Assembly: GCA_021234535.1 (NCBI GenBank)
Contig: CM037840.1
Coordinates: 2,822,565 to 2,886,564, forward strand
DNA length: 64,000 bases
From: Stichopus chloronotus
Taxonomy: Eukaryota > Echinodermata > Holothuroidea > Aspidochirotida > Stichopodidae
Reading direction: 5' to 3'
Shown here: positions 50,349-60,728 of the stretch, one piece after another
Layout of the letters: each line of letters opens with the position of its first letter
Position numbering within the stretch: position 1 is the stretch's first letter
Made by a program: the position numbers and the translations under genes
Notes under the pieces: model-generated
Database searches by the model: none
Seen by the model: the letters and a program-made list of their open reading frames with translations, nothing else
Told to the model about the DNA's origin: nothing

Positions 50349-51529
50349 TTAGTTAAAGAGTTTACAGGTTCCTGCCAAGTGGAAGATACATTCACGTGGA
50401 AGGATTCTTTCTGGTTGGTGGGAGGTCGATGAACGGTGACGCCTCTTAGGTCCTGGCTCACCCGAAACTTCACCTGAAAATTGAAAACATTATGAGATGT
50501 TTGCTGTAAACTTGCCAGTCTATAATGATGTATGTTTGAACAGAATTTCCCTTGATAAAAAACAACAAAACAACAAAACAAAAACAAAAAACAAAAAAAA
50601 TTCAATAACTTTTTGCCACTGATAGAAATGTAACAGTGTTGGTGTTAAGTTCAATTAGATAATCAATATGAATTTTCAAGGTGGGAGATGGGTAGGTAAA
50701 AGGTTGTAATAGTAATAATACGATAATAATAATATGCTTGAAACGTTTCAGAAAACCTGTCAAGCACTCTTTTGCAGAGTTTTCAGTGCTCTACTAAGGG
50801 TCCCTGGCAGAGTTTACAGACCGCAACCACCCCTTGGAGATAAAAAAGGTACCCACATTTCAGAGTCCCTTATCTTTGGCTGACCATTGGCCCTTCTCCT
50901 ACTCTAAGCCCAATTTATGGTTAAACAGTCCTGCAAACGTGCTTAGCCTCCATCCTATTTTGACTTATTACTTAGTTCTATGCCCTGGTGACAGACACTC
51001 ATCACCCCATGAAGGGCTACATTCTTGGTCGCGGGAACCCACAATTCTGAATTGGTGATTGCTCTTTAATAAACGTCAAATTCAAAAGATGGAGAGTAGC
51101 TAACATTACACAGCATGCACAGAGTATTTATTAGAGTCCACTCTCGTCATATTAGTTTTACTAAAAAATTCTGGAGGGATTATGTTTCGTGATCAAGGGC
51201 CAGGCAGGCCTATATAAGTGAGTAACAAAATAAAAAGTCAAGTTACCTTCGTTCTCATCTCTGCTTCTCTTTTGAGCATTTCTTAAGCTGGATTTATTAG
51301 TAAAATCCTGGTAGCAAGAGCGATGGAACCTAAATCTCGCGTAACCAGCACCCCCAATGTCATGCAACCAATGCCCTTTAGTTTCACTAGCGATCTCGCT
51401 AAGACGACCAGCGCCAACTTCATCCCATAGTTTTGCATAGTTGGTGAATGTTTGCCAGCTCTTTTTAGTGAATGTGTTCAACTTCTCGTCCGATTTTAGC
51501 TTGTATGACACAGGCAACCGCCGGGACAC
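50349..51529 (-). CDS. Small two-exon gene of unknown function, about 135 aa
   Basis: Exon 1 is 51529-51247, with donor gtaact in phase 1. Exon 2 is 50473-50349, with acceptor ttttcag, in frame to a TAA. Exon 1 encodes a compact segment (KKSWQTFTNYAKLWDEVG, then GYARFRFHRSCYQDFTNKSS), and the joined product continues EGEVSGEPGPKRRHRSST and ends in PRECIFHLAGTCKLFN. The HxxCY and C-I-F pattern recalls an uncharacterised protein type I have seen in marine invertebrates, often repeat-associated, but I cannot name it. The second exon may use a donor at AACCT/gtaaac instead of the stop, so further exons are possible. A TTAA-element fragment lies in the intron. No promoter is evident. Confidence 0.5.
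51072..51122. mobile_element. Fragment of the TTAA-flanked miniature transposon, copy 3
   Basis: About 50 bp ('attcaaaagatggagagtag', then 'attacacagcatgcacag') match the centre of the copies at 35.9 and 48.35 kb. Ends are lost. Confidence 0.6.
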
Positions 51530-53652
51530 TTGTCATTTTTCCGACATCATCGATGGTAAAGGCTGAACACAACCCGCAAAATGTGTCACTGTATGATACC
51601 GATACCGACGTTGCTAACACGACTAAGTCCTCATAAATGTCACGTGGTGATCATTTGACCTGTACGGTATATTCTGATTGGAGCAAATTGTTACGATTCC
51701 TGCGCCTTCTCGTCTGTTTTGCTAAGAAGGTGAAGTAAATTAATCCCAATAAAGCTCATTTTTACTCGAAAAATAACACCTCCCGAACTTTCCAACAAGT
51801 GAAATTAGGAAAAAAGATAACTGAACTATACTAATGTGTATTCAAACCTTGGTAAGGCGATAGGTGCAACGACGGTGCAAGATAAAGACGAACACCTGAC
51901 AGACTATTACCACCAGTTTATGCTTGAAGAATGTTTGCCACTCATTTACAACCAGTTCCCCGAACTACGTCTCTGTGAGATGTGGTTGCAGTAAACTATT
52001 ACAAATCCCTGTGTACATGCCCTGTATTTAAATCAATGCATGAGATACGCAACTCCGTGGATTGCCCTCTTGTTGAGTAAAGCAGTTTGCACGATGATTC
52101 TTTCAAGGGGTGGAAAGTGCTTTTTACCCTGCATTACAGTCTTTAAGATGTTTTTCCGCATTTTGATCATTTTCCACGCACATGGCAGTATAACATTTAG
52201 GTTGTATGTCAAAACATGAACAAGAATCAATATCTGGCTTTTTCATTAAAATTCCGTCAACTTTTCATATGATGGTTATCAAACAATTATTCTTCTGCCT
52301 CTTTAGCATTGGTTCCCTTTTAAGGAAGGGACTTAAGAGCGTATACCACCAGTGGATTATTTACTTCTGACAGATCTGTTAACCCTATATAGGCCTCTTG
52401 AAATGAGCCTGTGGGCCTGTGAGAAAATATCTGATCTGATGTACCTTGAATGTGCAACTGAGAGGTCCTCGAAGATCGCTATTTTAGTGCGTTAGTCAAT
52501 GAGATTGATTAATGGCGGTATGGGCCGAAACGTCCTATTCAAAAGTTAAACGTTTGTTTGGAACTTTGTACCACCTGCTCTTCAAATGTCTTCGGTGCAT
52601 TCCTACATTTTATAACCATTGTTCTGAGTGAACTAATTGAGAATTTGTTGACTTAAAATGATGTTGCCAATGGTACTGAAGTTAACCTGCAGAACGAAGG
52701 AAAGTAGCTTTGAGTCGACGGTACAGCTTGTGTTAATTCGATTTGATTTGCATTAATTAATATTGTATCTCCTAAGACTCAAATTTGTGGACAAACTGAG
52801 TCGCAGATGATGATATAGGGGAACTCACAATACATATCGAGGATTATCCTCTGTTGGTCATAACGTAGGGTAACACAGGCTTAAGCTGGGATTCGTAACG
52901 AGTAACTTAGTTGTAATAGAAGTAGGGTAGCATGTACGCCTATTAGCTAAGGCCTAGCCTACATGTAGTTACCCTAGAAGTTCTTGTAATAGAAGTAGCT
53001 TTGTACAAATTCATAATGACTTAGCCTAGGCCCCAAATTACTGCTTAATCATACCAGTCCCAACATTGTTATGTTAAGTTCTTAACAAGATTTAGTACAA
53101 GACAAGTTCTTAGCAGTCAAACCATCCAGCTACTGTACTTACTCAGTCTAATAATCACGAACTTTTTCCATACATTTGCTAATTTACCACTCTTGCGACA
53201 AAATGGATTATGGAATTGATGGCCACAGTCAATCATACCGTTACCGATGTTTTCAACCGTCCGAATCTAGCACTAATACCCACGTGCGTAGTTTGGTTAT
53301 AGCCTAAGAGGTAGAGGTACATCGAAGTACGCCCTCACTACCTTTTTCGTAAGTTTCCTCTGTATTATTGGGGGGGGGGGGTTGCATCTTGTTTGGGTAG
53401 GGCAAACATACTGTAACACCTGTTACATGTTGGCTTTGCTTGTTTGTTTCAATGTTTAACAATGAAAATTATTATTCCTAAAAGCACCCCTCCCCTCCTC
53501 ATTCCATTTGGCTCTTCAATTCATGTTTCCAAAACACGGGATAGATACACCAATGATTTACAAGCATGTCGACTTCTCCAACGCCCCTCACCTCTCGGCT
53601 ACCGTAGTATTTACACACTCTTTGAATGTTACGATTACCAAATGATAGGACA
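51530..53652. other. Intergenic stretch upstream of gene C, no gene seen
   Basis: Contains a short direct repeat 'ttgtaatagaagtag' (about 52910 and 52985) with 'taaggcctagcctacatg' between. A G run lies at about 53371-53380. No exon supported. Confidence 0.4.
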
Positions 53653-53690
53653 GCCAATCAACGCTAGCCAGGGAGCTCTAGATTATATTT
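53653..53690 (+). promoter_or_regulatory. Candidate CCAAT and TATA-like promoter of gene C
   Basis: CCAAT at 53653-53657 and TATATTT at 53684-53690, about 200 bp before the start codon. The spacing suits a polymerase II promoter with a start near 53715, but neither word is rare in this AT-rich DNA. Confidence 0.35.
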
Positions 53691-53885
53691 TTTAGATATG
53701 CTAGTCTGCGATCTATACGAGGCTGTATTTGATAGCCTTTATCCGGAGAGGAGCTTACAAATGTTGCACATCACACTCTCGGTACAGAGCGACGACCGAC
53801 GGTGCCAGTCCAACCATAACAAACCAGCGAAACCGGCCAGACCTACAGAGGTGTCTCCGAAAGGTGGAAAGAACTGAAGAGAATT

Positions 53886-56800
53886 ATGGCTTCACGTACC
53901 ACAATTACAGCAGCCTTTACCTTTCTGGCGTTTGTGACCGCTAGCTATTGTTGCCCAAAGGAGTCTCACTCAAGCTTCACTGCACCAGGCGCCTCCCTGA
54001 CGTACAGTCGTGACAAGGGCAAGGGCAGTTCACCCACTATACGTGTGGACCCACCCAATACACATGTGAACGGAAAATACAAAAGGTACTGGAAGTATTT
54101 GTTTTCATTTAATAACATTTCGTACTCTACGAATCTATGTCTAGATTAACTATACAGTAAACAATGACTGCTAAAAATGTTTTGAATGGGAATTTTGCTT
54201 GCTTGTACTATGTGTTGAATGTTGTGTGAGTTTTGTGGTATGTGCCGTACTCAACTATATCAAACTTAGAAACATTTGACTTTGCATATATGTGTTCATT
54301 ACCAGTTAGATGTTTTTGTTCATTTTCCTGGGGCGCTGTAGGAATCCAAAGGGTAAACCTTTTGACAATGATGTGTACCCAAGAAGATTGCTTGTAACTC
54401 TGAATTAATTAGAAGGAATTGTAACATATCTATTCAATTATGCAAATGGGGCAACTACGTTTTAACTGAAGAGGAAAATACACTGGCATGTTTTTTTTTT
54501 TTTTTTCAATACGAATTGGTAATGTAATAACCCGTCACAACCACCTTGTCTATTGGGTTATTCTGGTGTTCAGTATACGCTGGAAAATGTTTACCTTCCA
54601 ACGTATATGAAACTGTATATAATTTATAGAAATGGATATAACTGTCTGGTGGCTGAGATAGCACTATGGAGAAACAAGCGAGTTGTTAGTCTAATACTTC
54701 ATTTCATGGTATCAGTGAAAAAATACACAACAATAATTTAGAACCTGCTTTATGTAGATTTTTAAATATGTGAAGAAAGAATTGCGTTAAATTAAAGGGA
54801 AATAAGGCGTTTAGAATATACCAACATGGCATACAAAGCAAACAGCTTTTAAACATTGTTAAACCATTCAGTCTCATCAATAAACATCTACAGCAGCTTC
54901 TTTTCCTCAAAAAATATGCATGCGATGAGTAACGGAAGATGCATCCTTTGAATTTTGAAAAGTTTGGGTGAACAAATTCTTGTTGAGCAACAAATAACTG
55001 AATTTCTATCTCTGGGAAACTTATTTTGTGAAAAGAAGGCTCAGTGGCGGCGCCAGAATGTCAGACTTGGGGGGGGGGGGCAAACTGAGGGCAGAGGAAA
55101 ATGTTGGGAGGCAAAGATTTTCGCGCGCAGCGCGAAACCGAGCGCGAAGCGCGAGATCTTGCGGGAGGGGTCCAGGGGCCAGCCTAAGGCCCCTAGTGGG
55201 GTCCAGGGGCAAAGCCCTGGTGGAGGTCCAGGGGACGAAGCCCCCGGAAGCTCTGAGGTTTTAGCATATCTCTGGGTGGAAAATTAAGTCCCAAGAGAGG
55301 TATATTATTAATTTTTATGTTATTTATTTTTCGGTTGACCGTACTCCAAGGTTCCCAACTTTTTTCTTTGGGAGTACCATTTCACATTTACTCGGTACCA
55401 CCGAGTACACACACACACACATAGGCTACATACACTTCCATTCCATCCCTATATTTAGGAAAACAACGACATTCCTATATTTAGGAAAACAACCACCTGC
55501 CCGCCCTTCCCTTATGCTGGACGGTAAACATTCCAGAGAAAATTGGTCTGACCAGGCTGGCCTACTGTTGAAGTGGCTACGGGCATACTATGAAAACTGG
55601 CAGCCTGTGTAACATAAATTAGGCATTTATCAATCATGGTTCCCCGGAAGCTGTTCTTATTCAGTCCAATGGAAACAATCTGGAGGGGCAAATGCCCCCT
55701 CATGCCTCCCGTAGCGCCGCCACTGAGAAGGCTACTGTCTGTCGTTATTTTGAATACTCTGTCATTCTTTGTCCACAAACATTGGTTTTAAAAATATGGT
55801 TGCTATCTGTGAAACAAACATGCCGTTATTAGTACGTTAAAATGGGATTGACTTCAACCTCAGTCTTCTTTTGTTCTACTGAGGTTCAACTTCTTGCAAA
55901 TTGTTATGCCCTTAGGTCAGTTGTATCACCCCATGCTGTGATAATCCACATGGTCAATTAAACATCGTTTTCCTAAAGTAATTCAGGTGTGTCAATCCAA
56001 TGTCTAGGCTTTCTTGAGCTACCTGGCAAGGGGTATTAGGTGTCATGTCCATAGGTGATACATGTGTAATCGAGCATGAAAGAGGGTTTGTTGAACGCTT
56101 TAGGATGGTTTTAGCACGATTGTAACGTCATGAACGCCCTATTTCCTTTTAAAACGTACTATATTTCCGAACTCCGTGATGTACTCCCCCCCCCCCCCCT
56201 ATTACTTAGCAATATAACACACGTATAATGAATGCAGGAAGACGCTTTAAATAGAATGTTTGCGGTTTTTCACCAAAAAAAGTACGTAAAAGGTTTTTTC
56301 TTAAATAATTTCAGATATGTCTTAAACATGTTTTCACGCTCATACATTAAATTAAATGCATGATTATTTTCACAGGAATTAAGAGTCTGTTAATTAGGCT
56401 CCACGTAAAAGTTTTTTTTTTCAGTCTAACCTTTAAGAATGGAATTTCCATACATAGAATGGTGTAAGAAACGCGACTGAGGAATTAACAATTTGTAGCA
56501 ACGTTTCAAATTTATCCAATAATTAAAATCCAAACCTAGCAATTACGTATCTCCAACCATGGCCACACCCGCAGCAAGAGATAAGCTATGAAGAATTGAG
56601 GTGTGGGGTAGGGCTGCATACCCCGCTGCATAATGAAACGTCCTGCGAACACTATCCTGGTTTGAAACGATTAAGTTTCTGTTCCACGTAATTAGCAAAT
56701 ATCGCTTTAGATATAAATTTAGCTCTATTAAAACGAAGCTTATTTCGCGGAAAAACAATACGTACGAAAGTTGAGTACCCGCGTACGTCACAGAACGTCA

Positions 56801-59800
56801 CGAACAAGCCTTATAGATATATGCGGTGACCTCGTAGATTACATTCACAGCAGGTGCTGGCAAGTAATATTTTAACCTACATCCTGTTGACATTACGCAT
56901 GCAGGCCACCCAGTAACTACAATATCTGGTTACGAATATATCGCAACCACCTACTGTCCATGATTGTTCTAGACTTTGCAAAGTCTTCCTCGGCGAACGA
57001 ATTCCACCCATTCCTTTGCTACATACCGCACAATTTGAGCTGCAGCCTTTTTGTAGCCAACTGAGGATATTTACTCATCTAGTAACCGCTTTTTCATGTG
57101 ATCGCCGTCCGCCGGAAAGACTTTGGACACTCGATATAATTCTGTATAAATGAATATTCACGTTTGACGTTACGGTTAATACATATTAAAATACTACGCG
57201 TTGGTCTCACGAAATGAGCCAATAGCAGCGATCGAACAATGAGAGAAAATAACGGTACCTAGGCTAACTTTCACCCTATCACCAGATTTGCCACCAGAAA
57301 CTTTCCAGCCCAAGCAGACTCTGCAGTCTGTGATTGCTCCTGCCCCAGATTATTTCCGACAATTCCCTACCGTAGAAAGGACACGCAAAATTGGAAAAAA
57401 AGGAACCAGCTCCACAAAATGACAATTTTCGTAAAATTGACATTTTGACAAGATGTTATAACTAGGCAAGATGACAACTTTCCAAGTTTGCCGTTTTGAC
57501 GAGATGTTCTAAGTCGGCAAAATGACGATTTTCTGAATTTTGCCATTTTGACATTTTTTTTCGAGTGTTGATAAGTCGTTTGCTCTCGGCAAAATGACAA
57601 AATTTCAAATTTTGAAGAAATGTTCGAACTCGGCAAAATGTCATTTTTTTTTTAATTTTGTCACTTTGACGATATATTGTGACACAGCAAAATGACAATT
57701 TTTCAGGTTTTGAAAAGTTAAATAATCCCCAAAATTTCCGATTTTTCATTCCTTGCCGAAGGCAGGCAAGAAATCTATGCGATGGTGATGGCGTGTGTGT
57801 ATGGTTTGTTTAGGGCGCCGAACGGGAACACAGGAACTTCGAGCTTGCAACCGGGGTTACACCCAAAAACGGGGATATCCCCGTTTGTGGATATTTTAAC
57901 ATAATGCAAATTGGGGTATCAGATATGCGCCCTGAACTTTATAGGTTAATCGTACTTTTTCCCCACTTACCTATTTTATGGATCTATACCTGTGTATAGG
58001 GGTGTATACGTGAAAAAAAAAAAAAATGTACACCCAATCCCGTTTCTGGCGTGCTTCGGGGATACATACAAGACTAACTACCACTTACTGGGGACATCAT
58101 CTACAAAGTGGGGTACCTCCGTTTTCGTAAAGGAATAGGTCATGTCCCCGATAGATGTGGGTGGGTGCGTGTGTGTGTATGTGACGCCTTCGCTTGTAAA
58201 CACGATATCTCAAGACGGGAAAAGTTGCATAAAGGTCAAAGTTGGTGTGTAGTTACAGTTGTCCATACAGAGAAGATGGCAGTTATTTTTTCAGGTAGGT
58301 CAAAGGTCATTTAAGGTCACCAGCAGGGATAGTCTAAGAACCTATTAAGGAGGATATCTCAGGAACGGAAAGATGATGGGACTTCAAACTCAAACCATTG
58401 GTAGCACGTGATAAGTAGATGACCTCTGTCAAGTTTTAATGAGGTCAAAGGTTGCATCATGGTTTCAGGAGAGGACTGAGGTTGAAAAACTTGTAAACTC
58501 GGTATCTCAATGCTTCAAAGTTGGTATGTATGTAGTCCATTGTGTGTAGATGGTTCCTACTTTTTCCAGTACGTCAAAGGTCATTTGGGGTCACCAGAGG
58601 GGAACGTCTGAGATCCTATGAAGAAGGATATCTCAGAAATTGAAAGTTGCTTAAACTTCAAATGTATAGTATTGGTAGCATTTGATAAGTAGATGATCTC
58701 TGTAAAGTTTTGGAGAGGTCAAAGGTCACATGGGGTCAATAGATGACGTAGCTTGAAAATCTTGTAAACCCATTATCCTAGTGAAGGAAAGTTGCACTTC
58801 AAAGATGGTATGTAGGTACTCCAGAAGGAAAAGTTGCTGGAACTTCAACACAGTGTATAGTTTGGCCATTGTGAGTAATTGATCCCTATTTTTTATGGAG
58901 GTCAAAGGTCATTTGAGGTCACCAGCGGCAAAAGATCTCGTAAGGAGATACATATCGGTGATTTGTTGTAGACGTGGTATCTCAAGAAGGGTATGGTATG
59001 TTGTCTATCCTTTTTGTCGACAATGTTTGACAACTTTGCTGACCCTCTTCTTCCATCATTATCTTCTTTACAAGCATTTACACATGAATTGTTGATATCA
59101 TCACATGAATTGCTGTTTTGTCAAATGAATTGCTGCCAGATTTCAGCAATTGCTACATATCTATAATTCCATTGCTGATATAATGAATTGGTGATGTATT
59201 TTAAGAAATTGATGATATCAACAAATCATTCAGTGATATCAGCAGTTCATTTTCGTTGCTGATATCAGCAATTAATCGCTGAAATCAGCAAATTAATTGA
59301 TGATATCAGGAATTATTTATTGATATCAGCAAATAGTTGCTGATATCTCACAATGATTTGCTCATATCAGCAATAATTTATTGATGTCATCAGGTATCGA
59401 ATAAAAAGTAAACGTCTTGCCATACGATCGTGGCGCGGTATTGTATAGAGGTAAGTTGTATGCAGAGCGTCGTAGCAGAGCTCCAAAACTATGTTGACTT
59501 CTGATGTAATTGTATAATTTACACCTTGATATGGTCCTAATAAAGTTCTCTGAAATGAATGAATGAAACACAATTGTAGAGCAAGCCACTCAGTGTGAAT
59601 CAAATATATTGAACGAAAGGACTGCTTCTCTAGAGTGATGATTATGTCCATGATGATAACGATGTTTATGTTGATGATGATAATGGTGATGATGATGATC
59701 GCTGCTTTCGTCTTCACCAACAGATCTGTGCCTTCTAGTCCTGCTGTAATATCACCTGAGAAATTCTTCCATGACGTCGACATCAATGGTGACGAGATAA

Positions 59801-60728
59801 TAGATGCTTGTGATTGGTTGAATTCACCGTATGCCACCAGGATCATCGATTATGTAAATATGCTAGCTGATCTGGACCTGAATGGTGAGTTCAGGACTAT
59901 GATGAGTATTAGGCTATTGTGAGTGTTGGACTACTGTGAGTGTTGGACGGAGTGTTAGGCTATGAATGTAGCTAAGAGTTCATTCAGTGACATTTCAACA
60001 AATTTAAAAATTCCAGTTCGACGGAAGAGCACCCTATTTATAGTACTTCACACTAATCAGATGTTAAGCAGAATCCATGCTTGCCATGCTTGACTAAATA
60101 GTAAAACAAAAACGGAAATCTCATTTTGATAAGTCTTATCATGAGCACTTACATCCTGAATATGCAACAGTACGGGTGTCACTGGTATATGAATATGCAA
60201 CAGTACCGGTCTCACTGGGGTATCAAAACATGTTTCTCAAATCCTCGTTCTTTGATCGGTATCAGGAATTGTAATATTTAATGAAACGAAGTACTTACCT
60301 TACAAATAGGCTGCAAAACTGATCCCCATATTATGGGCATCAATGAGCATCTGTTTTGACTAATTGAATATCCTTTAACCAGCTGAAAACTCATTAATAT
60401 TTTCAATATTAATAACGACATTTAAGCACCATTTGAATATTTATATGGTTTATAGGTATATAAAAGAAAACCAAGCGGCCGCTGGTCAAGATCTGAAAAT
60501 ATGCTCGATGTACTTCACTCAAGTTGCAACTATACCTAAGTTGGGTTACATTTATTTTTTTCATAATTCGTAATATATGCCCAAGCCATATTTTCCTACG
60601 GTGCCATTTAAATTTTGCAGTTCGTTTAATGATTTCTTGTTCACTATTTTGTTTATTCAATTTTAGATGATGACGCTCTCAGCATGGACGAATTTAAACC
60701 AATCACAATAAAGACAGGCAAGATGTAA
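53886..60728 (+). CDS. Gene C: secreted two-EF-hand propeptide protein (3 exons, 140 aa)
   Basis: Exons 53886-54085, 59724-59884 and 60667-60728; phases 2 and 1. Signal peptide about 1-20 (TAAFTFLAFVTA), then CCPKE, a Ser/Pro-rich pro-region and Lys66-Arg67 with Arg split by intron 1. The mature 73 residues hold EF loops at 86-97 (DINGDEIIDACD) and 118-129 (DLNDDDALSMDE; the intron 2 junction turns the usual Gly at position 4 into Asp). The C terminus is TIKTGKM rather than KIVADNM of gene A. Exon 2 differs from gene A at one silent base (GCT for GCA). Intron 1 is unusually long (5.6 kb) because it has collected a hAT-type element and several tandem repeats. Start ATG at 53886 has A at -3. 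Function unknown; inferred extracellular calcium binder. Confidence 0.87.
55034..55733. mobile_element. hAT-type miniature transposon with 8-bp target duplication
   Basis: The element spans 55042-55725 (684 bp). The perfect 12-bp terminal inverted repeat cagtggcggcgc / gcgccgccactg is flanked on both sides by agaaggct (55034-55041 and 55726-55733). An 8-bp duplication with CAGTGGCG-like ends is the hAT superfamily signature. The left third is GC-rich, with 'gcgcgaagcgcgag' and repeated 'ggtccaggggc' words. There is no transposase. It lies in gene C intron 1 and is the most GC-rich stretch of the window. Confidence 0.92.
57380..57725. repeat. Degenerate ~50-bp tandem repeat, about 6 units
   Basis: The 'ggcaaaatgacaattt' core recurs near 57415, 57465, 57514, 57588, 57635 and 57687, each followed by 'ttttgac(g/a)agatgtt' or similar. 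The minus-strand open frames through it show the same periodicity (HFAE / FCRxRTF) and are not genes. In gene C intron 1. Confidence 0.75.
57747..59010 (+). repeat. AGGTCA-type dispersed repeat, block 4 (gene C intron 1)
   Basis: Opens with a small dyad 'ccttgccgaaggcaggcaag' and a GT-rich leader. About 57812-58150 is a separate, unassigned segment with 'acggggatatccccgt'. From 58150 come at least five units with 'gtaaacacgatatctcaag', 'tgataagtagatga', 'gaggtcaaaggtcat' and 'ttggggtcaccagagg'. The best-preserved block of this family in the window. Confidence 0.8.
59080..59395. repeat. Tandem array of the palindromic word TGATATCA / ATTGCTGATATCAGCAAT
   Basis: About a dozen degenerate copies at roughly 25-30-bp spacing, on both orientations because the unit is itself a palindrome. 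In gene C intron 1, between block 4 and exon 2. Confidence 0.75.
59396..59572 (+). repeat. Possible non-LTR element 3' end with (TGAA)n tail
   Basis: Ends 'cctaataaagttctctgaaa' followed by tgaatgaatgaa, a tail typical of CR1/L2-like or SINE 3' ends. No readable coding part. The frame on the minus strand is probably incidental. Confidence 0.35.
60140..60330 (+). repeat. Relative of the 17.2-kb open frame, in gene C intron 2
   Basis: About 130 bp (60185-60320) correspond to 17170-17300, with stops in the frame. A local 34-bp direct duplication ('gaatatgcaacagta' twice) precedes it. Confidence 0.6.

Noticed and set aside
57462..57749. 95-codon minus-strand Cys/Phe-rich frame
   Set aside because: Follows the ~50-bp tandem repeat and has no independent protein signal.
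59362..59589. Minus-strand frame resembling a LINE C terminus (YGKTFTFYSIP)
   Set aside because: The similarity is weak and the TGAA tail indicates the opposite orientation.
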